Shown: positions 23,936 through 33,181 of the stretch, one piece after another | Layout: the number at the start of each line of letters is the position of its first letter | How positions within the stretch are numbered: the stretch's first letter is position 1 | Source: Halarcobacter bivalviorum | GTDB taxonomy: Bacteria > Campylobacterota > Campylobacteria > Campylobacterales > Arcobacteraceae | DNA: 64,000 nt | Assembly: GCF_003346815.1 (NCBI RefSeq) | Contig: NZ_CP031217.1 | Span: 2,604,001 to 2,668,000, forward strand | Direction of reading: 5' to 3' | Position numbers and translations under genes: made by a program | Notes under the pieces: model-generated | What the model saw: the letters and a program-made list of their open reading frames with translations, nothing else | What the model was told of the DNA's origin: nothing | Database searches by the model: none

Positions 23936-25171
23936 CTATTTTCCCCTTGCTAGTGACTTTCCAGCTAAGTAACCACTAGCCCAAGCAAACTGAAGATTGT
24001 ATCCACCCCTATTCCCTACAATATCCAGCACCTCTCCAGCTAAATAAAGCCCTGCACATTTCTTACTCTCAAAAGTTTTATCATCAACTTCATCAGTTCT
24101 AACTCCGCCACCACTGGCTTCTGCGTGTTTAAAACCTTGAGTATCTATCACTTTCATTCTAAGATTTATAAGAGTATTTACAATAGCTCTAATATGTTTT
24201 GCATTTATCTCTTTTGCTTTTATCTCTTTATCTACTTTTATCATATCTATTATTACTGGAATTAATTTATTTGAAACTATTCCACTAAGTATATTTTCTA
24301 GTTTCTCTTCAGGTAGAGATTTTATTAAAGACTCTATCATTCCTAAAACTTCATTCCTATTTTGTTTAGGAAAGAGATTTATAGCTATTTGTACATCTTG
24401 ATATAAAGCCATTGGATAAACTGCATATTGAGAAATATCTAAAATTGCAAAACCAGAGACTCCATATTTAGTAAAAAGAACATCTCCTTCTATCTCTTTC
24501 TCTTTTTGTCCATCTATATAAAGTGTTACAAGTGACTCTTTTTTTACTCCTTGCAATCTTGTTTTATGCTCAAAATCTGTTTGAAGTCCAACTAAAGAGG
24601 GGTAAGTCATATTAAAAGAGTGTCCAAAACTACTAGCAAGGTCAAGTCCTATCTCTGTAGAGTTTAACTGAGGTGCTGCTGCTAAGCCTGAGCTTATTAA
24701 TACTTTATCATAAGCTTTAAACTCATTTTCATCTGAAAAAAGAGTAAACTTCCCCTCCTCTTTTTTTATCTTTACTATTTTAGTATCTCCAATAAAATTT
24801 AAACCCAAGCTTTCAAGTTTTGATTGAAGTAGTGTAGTTACTGATTTTGCTTCATTTGATAAAGGGTAAACTTTACCATCTTCCTTCACATCAAGCAAAA
24901 GCCCAAGTGATTTACTAAACTTTTTAAAAGAGTTAAAATCAAATTGTTTTAAAGCATAAGATACAAAAGTAGGATTTTCACCTATATAGTTATTTATTGT
25001 TGCATTAATATTTGAGATATTACATCTTCCATTTCCACTTGCAAGAATCTTTTTTCCTATTGCATTATTTATATCAAATAGGTCAATTTCTAAACTATTA
25101 TTATCTTTTTTTGCTGTAATTGCAGCTATTAATCCTGCTGCTCCTGCACCAATTATTGCAATTTTACTCAT
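23936..25171 (-). CDS. HI0933/YhiN family flavoprotein
   Basis: A 411-aa protein with an N-terminal FAD Rossmann motif IAIIGAGAAGLIAAITA (residues 4-20), then GKKILASGNGRCNISN (about 43-58), typical of the HI0933 (YhiN, BaiN-like) family, and a C-terminal GLYLAGEVLDIVGNRGGYNLQFAWASGYLAG block. Members reduce unknown or bile-acid-like substrates; the physiological substrate is not known. Length is normal. It has its own stem-loop downstream. Confidence 0.88.
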   Translation of the reverse strand: MSKIAIIGAGAAGLIAAITAKKDNNSLEIDLFDINNAIGKKILASGNGRCNISNINATINNYIGENPTFVSYALKQFDFNSFKKFSKSLGLLLDVKEDGKVYPLSNEAKSVTTLLQSKLESLGLNFIGDTKIVKIKKEEGKFTLFSDENEFKAYDKVLISSGLAAAPQLNSTEIGLDLASSFGHSFNMTYPSLVGLQTDFEHKTRLQGVKKESLVTLYIDGQKEKEIEGDVLFTKYGVSGFAILDISQYAVYPMALYQDVQIAINLFPKQNRNEVLGMIESLIKSLPEEKLENILSGIVSNKLIPVIIDMIKVDKEIKAKEINAKHIRAIVNTLINLRMKVIDTQGFKHAEASGGGVRTDEVDDKTFESKKCAGLYLAGEVLDIVGNRGGYNLQFAWASGYLAGKSLARGK

Positions 25172-25462
25172 GAATTACTCTTTTTTTCAAAATTTTTTAT
25201 ATTTTTTTTATTGTATAAAAAGTTATTTATTAAATATGCTTTTTTATATCTTGATACTTCCATATAACTTTGATATAATGGGGATTATAACAAATAAATT
25301 CTTAACATCTTAATTAAACATGACTCTTTTAATCAACTATATTTTCTAGCCCTTATATAAAGCCTATTTGATTAATCACTATTAAAACACTTGACATTAT
25401 TAAAAAATTTCTATACAATTTCACTACAAATAAAAAAAGACAATTTAATAAAAGGAAAAAAA
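25172..25462. other. Intergenic region before metY
   Basis: 291 nt, AT-rich, divergent between the flavoprotein gene and metY. It contains the strong promoter at 25391-25419. I saw no SAM-riboswitch fold, RNA gene or small ORF. A weak palindromic patch could serve the Rrf2 regulator, but no clear site was found. Confidence 0.5.
25391..25419 (+). promoter_or_regulatory. Sigma70-like promoter of metY
   Basis: TTGACA (25391-25396) and TACAAT (25414-25419) are separated by exactly 17 nt, 43 nt before the chosen ATG. This is an unusually complete -35/-10 pair for such an AT-rich genome and supports the start at 25463. Confidence 0.75.
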
Positions 25463-26731
25463 ATGCAAAAAGAAACAATTGCAGTTCATGGAGGGTACAA
25501 CAATAAAGAAGGTTGGGGTACTATGGCTGTGCCTATTGCACAAACAACTGCATATGCATTTAGAGATGCTGAACACGCAGCTAACTTATTTGCATTAAAA
25601 GAGCTAGGGTCAATTTATACTAGATTAACAAATCCTACAACAGACGTTTTAGAGCAAAGATTTGCACAATTAGAAGGTGGAGCTGCTGCAATTTGTGTTG
25701 CGAGTGGTCAATCTGCTATCTTTTATGCAATCGCTAATGTGGCTGAAGCAGGAGATAATATTTTAATCTCTGATAAATTGTATGGTGGTGCAGTTACTTT
25801 ATTAACTCACACAATTAAGAGATTTGGAATCACTGCAAAAGTATTTAAAAGTGCTGATGCTTCTGATTTAGAAGAGCAAATTGATGATAAAACAAAAGCT
25901 ATCTTTTTTGAATCATTATCAAATCCGCAAATTGCTATTGCAGATATAGAAAAGATAGTTGAAATTGCTAAAAGAAATGGTGTTTTAACAGTTTGTGATA
26001 ATACAGTTGCAAGTGCAGCTTTATTTAATCCTATCTCTTGGGGAGTAGATGTAGTTGTTCACTCAACATCTAAATATACAAATGGTCAAGGTACTGCAAT
26101 TGGTGGTATTATTGTAGAAAGAGATGGTTTAGCAGAGTTTTTTAAAGAAAATGCAAAAAGATATTCACACTTTGTTGAACCTGATGAGTCATATCATGGA
26201 TTAGTTTATACTGATGTTCCTCTTCCAAACTTTTGTTTAAGAGTAAGACTTGCTCTTTTAAGAGATATTGGAGCAGCTCAGTCACCACATAACTCATGGT
26301 TACTATTACAATCTATTGAAACTTTAGATATTAGAATGGAAAAACACTCTAATAGTGCTTTAGAAGTTGCTAAATTCTTAGAGTCTCATCCAAAGGTTAA
26401 AGCAGTTAACTATCCTGGATTAGAATCAAATGAAAACTATGCAAAAGCACAAAAATATTTCAAAGATGGTAAAGCTTCTGGTCTTATCTCTTTTGAAGCT
26501 GAATCTTATGAAGCAGCTAAGACTGTAATTGATGCAGCTAAACTATTTAGTGTTGTTGTGAATATTGGTGATTCTAAGTCATTAATTGTACACCCAGCTT
26601 CGACAACTCACTCACAAATGAGTGAATCAGAGTTATTAAAAGCAGGTGTAAACCCTACAACAGTTAGGTTGTCTATTGGATTAGAAAATCCTAAAGATTT
26701 AATTGAAGACTTAGAGCAAGCATTAGCATAA
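25463..26731 (+). CDS. metY: O-acetylhomoserine sulfhydrylase
   Basis: A 422-aa PLP enzyme of the Cys/Met metabolism family. It makes homocysteine from O-acetylhomoserine and sulfide. Visible: KETIAVHGGYNN, YGGAVTLLTHTIKRFGI, the PLP lysine in VVHSTSKYTNGQG and the NIGDSKSLIVHPASTTHSQ block typical of MetY. The ATG at 25463 has an AAAAGGAA site; a frame extension upstream crosses the promoter and is rejected. The Rrf2 gene follows after 10 nt. Confidence 0.92.
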   Translation: MQKETIAVHGGYNNKEGWGTMAVPIAQTTAYAFRDAEHAANLFALKELGSIYTRLTNPTTDVLEQRFAQLEGGAAAICVASGQSAIFYAIANVAEAGDNILISDKLYGGAVTLLTHTIKRFGITAKVFKSADASDLEEQIDDKTKAIFFESLSNPQIAIADIEKIVEIAKRNGVLTVCDNTVASAALFNPISWGVDVVVHSTSKYTNGQGTAIGGIIVERDGLAEFFKENAKRYSHFVEPDESYHGLVYTDVPLPNFCLRVRLALLRDIGAAQSPHNSWLLLQSIETLDIRMEKHSNSALEVAKFLESHPKVKAVNYPGLESNENYAKAQKYFKDGKASGLISFEAESYEAAKTVIDAAKLFSVVVNIGDSKSLIVHPASTTHSQMSESELLKAGVNPTTVRLSIGLENPKDLIEDLEQALA

Positions 26732-26741
26732 GGATTTAGTA

Positions 26742-27155
26742 ATGCCTCTAATTTCAACAAAAGGAGTATATGGTTTAACTGCCATGTACGAATTAAGTAA
26801 ATATGAAGATGAATCTCCCATGCAAATCAAGGAGATTTCATCAAATGCAAATATTCCACAAAACTACCTTGAGCAGTTACTAGGAAAGCTTAGACGAGCG
26901 GAACTAGTAAAAAGTATCAGGGGAGCAAAAGGTGGATATGTTTTAGCGAAAAAGCCTGAAGATATTTCAGTAAAGGATATTTTAGTTGCCCTAGAAGGTG
27001 ATTTAAAAATCATTGATAGTAAAGCTGATAATCCAATTTTAAATATCTTCTTTGATGATGCTAAAAAAAGTACAAAAGAATTGTTTGATATCTCACTAGC
27101 AAAGCTAGATGAATATCAAGATAGATATAACGAATTTTTACATTACAGTATATAA
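26742..27155 (+). CDS. Rrf2-family regulator without cysteines (CymR-like)
   Basis: A 137-aa regulator: winged helix GVYGLTAMYELSKYE, IKEISSNANIPQNYLEQLLGKLRRAELVKSIRGAKGGYVLAK (about 9-68), then a dimer helix. It has no cysteine at all, so it cannot hold the Fe-S cluster of IscR/NsrR. In Gram-positive bacteria the cysteine-free member CymR controls sulfur genes together with CysK. Here the gene sits between metY and cysK, which supports a sulfur-control role by position. Confidence 0.82.
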   Translation: MPLISTKGVYGLTAMYELSKYEDESPMQIKEISSNANIPQNYLEQLLGKLRRAELVKSIRGAKGGYVLAKKPEDISVKDILVALEGDLKIIDSKADNPILNIFFDDAKKSTKELFDISLAKLDEYQDRYNEFLHYSI

Positions 27156-27175
27156 AATTGAAAGGAAACAAAAAT

Positions 27176-28102
27176 ATGAAATTTGCACAAAATGTTACAG
27201 AATTAATCGGGAATACACCACTTGTAAAGTTACAAGCAGCGAGTGAGAAAAGTGGAGCTACAGTTTTAGGAAAATGTGAGTTTATGAACCCAACTCATTC
27301 AGTAAAAGATAGAATTGGTACAAATATGATTAAAGCTGCTTTAGAGCAAGGATTAATCAATGAAAATACTACAGTTATCGAACCAACATCAGGAAATACT
27401 GGTATTGCATTAGCATCAGTTTGTGCAGGATTAGGAATTAAATTAATTCTTACTATGCCTTCATCAATGAGTATTGAAAGAAGAAAACTATTAAAAGCTT
27501 TAGGTGCTGAATTAGTATTAACTGAGCCAGAAAAAGGAATGAAAGGTGCTGTTGAAAAAGCAAATGAATTAGCAGAAAAAACTGAAAACTCATTTGTTCC
27601 TCAACAATTTGCAAATGGTGCAAACCCAGATATTCATAGAAAAACAACTGCTGAAGAGATTCTAAGAGATACAGATGGGAAAGTTGATATTTTAGTTGCT
27701 GCTATTGGTACAGGGGGAACTATTACTGGTACTGGTGAAGTATTAAAACAACACAATCCAGATATTCAAGTAATTGCAGTTGAGCCAGAAGCTTCTCCTG
27801 TATTAAGTGGTGGAAAACCAGGACCTCATAGAATTCAAGGTATTGGTGCTGGATTTGTTCCAGATGTATTAAATACTACTGTTTATAATGAAGTAATTCA
27901 AGTTTCAAATGAAGATGCAATTGCAACTTCTCAAGAACTTGCAAGAAAAGAAGGGCTATTAGTTGGTATCTCAGCTGGTGCAAATGCATTTATTGCACAG
28001 CAAGTTGCATCAAGACCAGAAAACAAAGGTAAAACAATCGTTACTATCCTTTGTGATACAGGAGAGAGATATCTAAGTGTTGGTTTATATGACGATGAGT
28101 AA
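27176..28102 (+). CDS. cysK: Cysteine synthase A
   Basis: A 308-aa PLP enzyme that makes cysteine from O-acetylserine and sulfide. The NPTHSVKDRIG motif with the PLP lysine (about 42-52), EPTSGNTGIALA and GTGGTITGTGE are intact. I choose the ATG at 27176, with AAAGGAA upstream, instead of a TTG 18 nt earlier. The C-terminus keeps LCDTGERYLSVGLYD, as in CysK. It is part of the sulfur operon and 37 nt before the DUF2061 gene. Confidence 0.95.
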   Translation: MKFAQNVTELIGNTPLVKLQAASEKSGATVLGKCEFMNPTHSVKDRIGTNMIKAALEQGLINENTTVIEPTSGNTGIALASVCAGLGIKLILTMPSSMSIERRKLLKALGAELVLTEPEKGMKGAVEKANELAEKTENSFVPQQFANGANPDIHRKTTAEEILRDTDGKVDILVAAIGTGGTITGTGEVLKQHNPDIQVIAVEPEASPVLSGGKPGPHRIQGIGAGFVPDVLNTTVYNEVIQVSNEDAIATSQELARKEGLLVGISAGANAFIAQQVASRPENKGKTIVTILCDTGERYLSVGLYDDE

Positions 28103-28134
28103 AACTCATCCTCATATACAATAAAACTATGAGG
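28094..28134 (+). promoter_or_regulatory. Two adjacent stems before the DUF2061 gene
   Basis: GATGAGT/ACTCATC (28094-28110) includes the cysK stop. CCTCATA/TATGAGG (28110-28134) includes the GAGG ribosome binding site of the following gene. The second stem could hide that site and tune translation. Confidence 0.4.
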
Positions 28135-28139
28135 TAAAT

Positions 28140-28364
28140 ATGGCAGAAAAAGCTTACAGATCAGTTGTAAAAACTGTCTCTTGGCGTACAGTTGGAACGC
28201 TTGATACAATCATCATCTCTTATTTTATTACAGGTAACTTAGGTATGGCAGCTTCAATTGGTTCAATTGAATTAGTTACTAAGATGGTATTGTATTACTT
28301 CCATGAAAGAGCTTGGAATAAAATCTCTTTTGGAAAAACTAAAGAACCTGATTATCAGATTTAA
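28140..28364 (+). CDS. DUF2061 small membrane protein
   Basis: A 74-aa protein with two hydrophobic segments: SVVKTVSWRTVGTLDTIIISYFITG and a second containing GSIELVTKMVLYYFHERAWNKI, which together define DUF2061. Such proteins are often found inside sulfate assimilation operons, as here between cysK and cysH. The molecular role is unknown; a role in sulfate or sulfite handling at the membrane is inferred from neighbourhood. Start is supported by GAGG at 6 nt. Confidence 0.85.
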   Translation: MAEKAYRSVVKTVSWRTVGTLDTIIISYFITGNLGMAASIGSIELVTKMVLYYFHERAWNKISFGKTKEPDYQI

Positions 28365-28375
28365 AAAAGGCAATT

Positions 28376-29071
28376 ATGGACGTTAATAATTTAAACCAAA
28401 AGTTTCAAAACTCAAATGCACAAGAGATAATAGAATACTTCATAAAGGAGTATGGACAAGATGCTGCTTTATCAAGTAGCTTAGGTGCAGAGGATCAAGT
28501 CTTAACAGATATGATTTTAAAAGTAGACAACAATGCAAATATTTTCACACTTGACACAGGAAGATTACATCCAGAAACATATGACGTAATGGATGCAACA
28601 AACTTAAAATATGGTGTTAAGTTAAATGTTTTTTTTCCTTTAAATGAGAAAGTTGAAGAACTTTATCAAAAACAAGGAATTAATGGTCATTTTGAAAGTA
28701 TTGAAAATAGAAAAAACTGCTGTAATATTAGAAAAATGGAGCCTCTTAGACGTGCTTTAAAACCTTTAAAGGTTTGGATTACAGGTCTTAGAGCAGCACA
28801 AAGTGTTACAAGAACAGATATGCCAATAGTTGAATATGATGAAAACTTTAAAGTTATTAAAGTTAATCCTTTAATCAACTGGAATGAAGAAGATGTATGG
28901 AATTACATTAAACAAAACAATGTGCCATATAACAAACTTCATGACCAAGGCTTTCCAAGTATTGGATGTGCTCCCTGTACCAGAGCCATTAAGGATGGTG
29001 AAGATATTAGAGCTGGAAGATGGTGGTGGGAAAACCCCGAGCATAAAGAGTGCGGATTACACGCAAAGTAA
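28376..29071 (+). CDS. cysH: Assimilatory APS/PAPS reductase
   Basis: A 231-aa enzyme that reduces adenylyl sulfate to sulfite. The nucleotide-binding start SSSLGAEDQVLTDMIL and LDTGRLHPETYDVMD are clear. Two cysteine pairs, CC in NRKNCCNIRK and CAPC in GCAPCTRAI, fit the Fe-S-containing APS-reducing type, and the catalytic cysteine is in HKECGLHAK at the C-terminus. No cysC kinase was seen in the window, consistent with APS being the direct substrate. Confidence 0.93.
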   Translation: MDVNNLNQKFQNSNAQEIIEYFIKEYGQDAALSSSLGAEDQVLTDMILKVDNNANIFTLDTGRLHPETYDVMDATNLKYGVKLNVFFPLNEKVEELYQKQGINGHFESIENRKNCCNIRKMEPLRRALKPLKVWITGLRAAQSVTRTDMPIVEYDENFKVIKVNPLINWNEEDVWNYIKQNNVPYNKLHDQGFPSIGCAPCTRAIKDGEDIRAGRWWWENPEHKECGLHAK

Positions 29072-29103
29072 GTAAATGTAGATGAATTCAAACTTTTAAT
29101 TTG

Positions 29104-29145
29104 AGGGAATCTATTTGATAAAAGGTTCCCTTTTAAATGGGAACA
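29104..29145 (+). promoter_or_regulatory. Alternative stems in the cysD leader
   Basis: GGGAA (29105-29109) can pair with TTCCC (29126-29130), while GTTCCC (29125-29130) can pair with GGGAAC (29139-29144). The shared middle segment makes the two stems mutually exclusive. It lies 20 nt before the cysD start; attenuation is possible but unproven. Confidence 0.4.
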
Positions 29146-29164
29146 ATTTAAAAGGAAATAATTA

Positions 29165-30088
29165 ATGAGTGATATAAATATAAGTGCTGAAAGACTTACA
29201 CATTTAAAACAATTAGAAGCTGAATCTATGCATATCATGAGAGAAGTAATAGCTGAATTTTCTAATCCAGCAATGCTTTACTCAGTAGGTAAAGATTCTT
29301 CTGTAATGCTACATATTTTACAAAAGGCTTTTTATCCAGCACCACCACCACTTCCTTTAGTGCATGTTGATACAAAATGGAAGTTTAAAGAGATGATTGA
29401 ATTTAGAGATAGACGAGCAAAAGAAGTAGGAATGGAATTAATCGTTTACTCTAATCCAAAAGGAATTGAGATGGATATCTCTCCTTTTAAACATGGTTCT
29501 GCTGTTCATACAGATATCATGAAAACTGAAGGTTTAAAAAATATGCTTAACATCCAAAAATTTGATGCAGTTTTTGGTGGAGCAAGAAGAGATGAAGAAA
29601 AGAGTAGAGCTAAAGAGAGAATTTACTCATTTAGAGATGAAAACCATAGATGGGATCCGAAAAACCAAAGACCAGAACTTTGGAATATCTATAATGGAAG
29701 ACACACAAAAGGTGAGTCTATTAGAGTATTCCCTTTATCAAATTGGACAGAGCTTGATATTTGGCAATATATCTACTTAGAGCAAATACCTATTCCTGAT
29801 TTATATTTCTCTAAAGAAAGAGAAGTAGTAGAGTACATGGGTACAAAAATCATGGTAGATGATGAGAGAATGCCAGAAGAATTAAGAGCTACTGCTAAAA
29901 AAGAAAAGGTGCGATTTAGAACACTTGGTTGTTATCCATTAACAGGAGCTGTTGAAAGTTCTGCAACAACACTACCTGAGATTATTCAGGAAATGTTAAT
30001 TTGTACAACAAGTGAAAGACAAGGAAGATTAATCGATAGTGATGGTGATGCATCAATGGAGAAAAAGAAACAAGAGGGGTATTTTTAA
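29165..30088 (+). CDS. cysD: Sulfate adenylyltransferase subunit 2
   Basis: A 307-aa subunit that adenylates sulfate with ATP, driven by the CysN GTPase. The PP-loop motif [13 protein letters not shown] (about 40-52), [39 protein letters not shown] and [17 protein letters not shown] are all characteristic. An AAAAGGAAATAATT ribosome binding site precedes the ATG. It ends with the last base shared with the start of cysN (stop TAA overlapping ATG). Confidence 0.95.
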   Translation: MSDINISAERLTHLKQLEAESMHIMREVIAEFSNPAMLYSVGKDSSVMLHILQKAFYPAPPPLPLVHVDTKWKFKEMIEFRDRRAKEVGMELIVYSNPKGIEMDISPFKHGSAVHTDIMKTEGLKNMLNIQKFDAVFGGARRDEEKSRAKERIYSFRDENHRWDPKNQRPELWNIYNGRHTKGESIRVFPLSNWTELDIWQYIYLEQIPIPDLYFSKEREVVEYMGTKIMVDDERMPEELRATAKKEKVRFRTLGCYPLTGAVESSATTLPEIIQEMLICTTSERQGRLIDSDGDASMEKKKQEGYF

Positions 30089-31554
30089 TGGCACATCAGT
30101 CAGATTTAATTGCACAAAATATTGAAGCATATTTAAAAGAACATGAGAATAAAGAGATTCTTAGATTTATAACTTGTGGTTCAGTTGATGATGGGAAAAG
30201 TACTCTAATTGGAAGACTTCTTTATGATTCAAAAATGATTTTTGAAGACCAGTTAGCATCTATTGAAAAAGATTCTAAAAAGTCTGGTACAACTGGAGAT
30301 AAAATTGACCTTGCACTTTTAGTTGATGGTTTAGCATCTGAAAGAGAACAAGGTATAACTATTGATGTTGCATATAGATTCTTCTCAACTGATAAAAGAA
30401 AGTTTATCATTGCAGATACTCCAGGACATGAGCAGTATACAAGAAATATGGCTACTGGTGCTTCAACAGCAGACTTAGCTATTATTTTAATTGATGCAAG
30501 ACAAGGGGTGCTAACACAAACAAAAAGACACTCTTATATCGCATCACTTTTAGGAATTAAAAACCTAATTGTTGCAATCAACAAAATGGACTTAGTTGAT
30601 TTTAGCTCTGAAAGATTTGAAGAGATTAAAAAAGATTATGAAGCAATTATTCCAAACTTGCCACATAATAGTGATATTAACTTTAACTATATTCCAATCT
30701 CTGCATTAGATGGTGATAATATTGTTTCAATTTCACCAAAATGTTCTTGGTACAAAGGACTTCCATTAATGGAGTTATTAGATACTGTTGCTATTCACCA
30801 TGATGAAAATGATGACTTTAGGTTACCAGTTCAATATGTAAATAGACCACATTTAAACTTTAGAGGTTTCTCTGGAACAATTGCAAGTGGTAAAATCTCT
30901 GTAGGCGATGAAATCACAGTTTTACCATCAAGAAAAACATCAGTTGTAAAATCTATTGTATCAAATGATATTAAAGATTTAAGACCAATTGGAAAAGATG
31001 AAACAGTTGAGACTATTGAAACAGCATTTGCACCAATGGCTACAACAATTACATTAAAAGATGAGATTGATATTAGTAGAGGAGATATGATTGTAAAATC
31101 AAACTCTATTCCTCAAGTATCAAACAAACTTGAAGTAATGGTTGTTTGGATGAATGAAAAATCATTAGAACTAAATGGTAATTATATTATCAAAAGAGCT
31201 ACTTCTGTTATCAATGGTTCATTTAAATCAATTGAGTTTAAAAAAGATATTAATACTTTTAAAGAGATTGCAACTGATAAGTTAGAGTTAAATGATATTG
31301 CAAAATGTACTTTAGCTTTAGATAGACAAATTGCAGTTGACCCATATAATGATAATAGACATACAGGAAGTTTTATCATTATTGATAGATATACAAATAC
31401 AACTGTTGGGGCAGGAATGATTATATCTTCAGTTGCAAGTGAAGCTACAAATAATGAAGAGAAAGTAAGAGAATATACAAAAGCAGAAATTGCTTTAAAT
31501 CAGTATATTAGAAATAATTTTCCAGAATGGGAATGTAAAGAGATTTTAGGATAA
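30088..31554 (+). CDS. cysN: Sulfate adenylyltransferase subunit 1 (GTPase)
   Basis: A 488-aa translational-type GTPase. G1 GSVDDGKSTLIGRLLYDS (about 31-48), G3 DTPGHEQYTRNM, G4 NKMDLVD and the SALDGDN loop are intact, followed by EF-Tu-like beta-barrel domains. It couples GTP hydrolysis to APS formation with CysD. There is no fused APS kinase domain at the C-terminus. The ATG overlaps the cysD stop by one base; the sulfite reductase follows 2 nt later. Confidence 0.95.
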   Translation: MAHQSDLIAQNIEAYLKEHENKEILRFITCGSVDDGKSTLIGRLLYDSKMIFEDQLASIEKDSKKSGTTGDKIDLALLVDGLASEREQGITIDVAYRFFSTDKRKFIIADTPGHEQYTRNMATGASTADLAIILIDARQGVLTQTKRHSYIASLLGIKNLIVAINKMDLVDFSSERFEEIKKDYEAIIPNLPHNSDINFNYIPISALDGDNIVSISPKCSWYKGLPLMELLDTVAIHHDENDDFRLPVQYVNRPHLNFRGFSGTIASGKISVGDEITVLPSRKTSVVKSIVSNDIKDLRPIGKDETVETIETAFAPMATTITLKDEIDISRGDMIVKSNSIPQVSNKLEVMVVWMNEKSLELNGNYIIKRATSVINGSFKSIEFKKDINTFKEIATDKLELNDIAKCTLALDRQIAVDPYNDNRHTGSFIIIDRYTNTTVGAGMIISSVASEATNNEEKVREYTKAEIALNQYIRNNFPEWECKEILG

Positions 31555-31556
31555 TC

Positions 31557-33116
31557 ATGGCAACAAAAGAGAGTAAAGCACAAAGAGTAGAGAGAATTAA
31601 AAAAGAGAAAGATGGTCTTGATGTACTTCAAGACATCTATCTTTATGCAGTAACTGGTGAAGAAGTACACCCAGAAGATATTGATAGATTTAAATGGTAC
31701 GGAATGTACACACAAAATAAAAATCTACAAGCAGAAGATGATAATACTTTATATTTCATGCTTAGAGTTAAACTTGAAGGTGGAGAGTTAACACTTCCTC
31801 AATTAAAAGTTGTATCTGAAATATCTGAAAAATATGCAAGGGGAACTGCTGATTTTACAACAAGACAAGATTTACAATTTCACTTTATCAAAGTAGTTGA
31901 TTTACCTGAAATTTTTAGACTTCTTGATACTGTAGGATTATCATCTATTTTTGCAGCGGGAGATGTTCCAAGAAACGTAGTATCATGTCCTATAAATGGT
32001 ATTGACCATGAAGAAATTGCTGATGTAAGAGAAACTGTTGATAAGTTAAATGAAGCATTTAAAGGGAATAGACTATTTTCAAACTTACCTAGAAAGTTTA
32101 AAGTTGGTGTAAATGGATGTTCTAAAAACTGTATGCACCATGAGATTCAAGATGTAAGTTTTAATGCAGTAAAACAAGAGAATGGAAAAATTCAATTTGC
32201 ACTTAGTGTTGGTGGTGGTTTAGCTTCAAACAAAAGAATTGCTAATCACATAGGATTTGTAACTCCTTCACAAGTTGTTCCAGCAGCTAAAGCTATTACT
32301 AAAATCTATAGAGACCATGGATTAAGAGAAAAAAGAAATAAAGCTAGACTTGGACACTTAATTGAAGAGTGGGGATTAGAAAAATTTGTTGAAGAGTTAC
32401 AAGCTTCTTTAACATTTAAAATCAAAGAACCAAACGATATTGAATATACAAACTCAAGATATAGAGAACATTTTGGTATTCATGAGAGTAAACAAAAAGG
32501 TAAAAGTTATATCGGATGTGCTTTAAACTCTGGACATATTGGAGTTGAAGGGTTAAATGATTTAATCAAACTTTTTGAAAAATATGGAGCAACTTCATTA
32601 AAATCAACAGTTACTCAAAATATTATCATCTTAGATGCAAATACAAATACAGCAGAAGAGTTTGCACAAGAGTTAGAGAAAGTTAATATCTATCCATACC
32701 CATCTAACTTTAGAGCAAGAGTTCAAGCTTGTACAGGAATTGATTTCTGTAAATTTGCTATTTCTGAGACAAAAGGTGTTGCAAAAAGATTAGTTGACCA
32801 CTTAGAAAACAAATTCCCTGATTTTGGGGAGAGAGTTTCTATCTCTGTAAATGGTTGTCCTAACTCTTGTGCACACCCACATATTGTTGATATTGGACTA
32901 ATGGGAACAAAAGTTAAAAAAGATGGGCAAACTGTTACTGGTTTTGAACTTCTTGTTGGTGGATTCCTTGAAGGTGATAAATCACAATTCAATGAAAAAA
33001 CTGGAATCAAGTTTGCAGTAGATGATGTAAATGAAACTATTGAAGAATTTATAAAAGAGTATATCTCTTCTGATTTTTCATCATTCCATGACTACATCTT
33101 AACTAAAGCAAAATAG
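31557..33116 (+). CDS. Assimilatory sulfite reductase haemoprotein
   Basis: A 519-aa sirohaem / Fe-S enzyme of the nitrite/sulfite reductase family, two-fold symmetric. The Fe-S ligands appear in CTGIDFC and NGCPNSCAHPH near the C-terminal half; NGCSKNCMHH is the pseudo-repeat. The position directly after cysN means sulfite is the expected substrate rather than nitrite, and the single-subunit form is ferredoxin-like. A strong terminator overlaps its stop codon. Sirohaem biosynthesis genes are not seen here. Confidence 0.88.
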   Translation: MATKESKAQRVERIKKEKDGLDVLQDIYLYAVTGEEVHPEDIDRFKWYGMYTQNKNLQAEDDNTLYFMLRVKLEGGELTLPQLKVVSEISEKYARGTADFTTRQDLQFHFIKVVDLPEIFRLLDTVGLSSIFAAGDVPRNVVSCPINGIDHEEIADVRETVDKLNEAFKGNRLFSNLPRKFKVGVNGCSKNCMHHEIQDVSFNAVKQENGKIQFALSVGGGLASNKRIANHIGFVTPSQVVPAAKAITKIYRDHGLREKRNKARLGHLIEEWGLEKFVEELQASLTFKIKEPNDIEYTNSRYREHFGIHESKQKGKSYIGCALNSGHIGVEGLNDLIKLFEKYGATSLKSTVTQNIIILDANTNTAEEFAQELEKVNIYPYPSNFRARVQACTGIDFCKFAISETKGVAKRLVDHLENKFPDFGERVSISVNGCPNSCAHPHIVDIGLMGTKVKKDGQTVTGFELLVGGFLEGDKSQFNEKTGIKFAVDDVNETIEEFIKEYISSDFSSFHDYILTKAK

Positions 33117-33142
33117 TAGAAAAGATAAAATCTTTTCTACTA
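33114..33142 (+). terminator. Terminator of the cysD-cysN-sir transcript
   Basis: A perfect 13-bp stem with arms TAGTAGAAAAGAT (33114-33126, containing the stop codon) and ATCTTTTCTACTA (33130-33142) and a 3-nt loop. It marks the end of the sulfate assimilation operon. Confidence 0.75.
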
Positions 33143-33181
33143 TTAATCGAACATATAATTTAAATAAGTTAAAATTATTTA

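Noticed and set aside
22691-25171. Defence island around the DUF4062 gene
   Set aside because: No restriction, toxin, helicase or reverse transcriptase gene is adjacent, so only a single candidate gene is reported.
25172-25462. SAM riboswitch or other leader RNA before metY
   Set aside because: No conserved stems or pseudoknot pattern was seen; a plain strong promoter explains the region.
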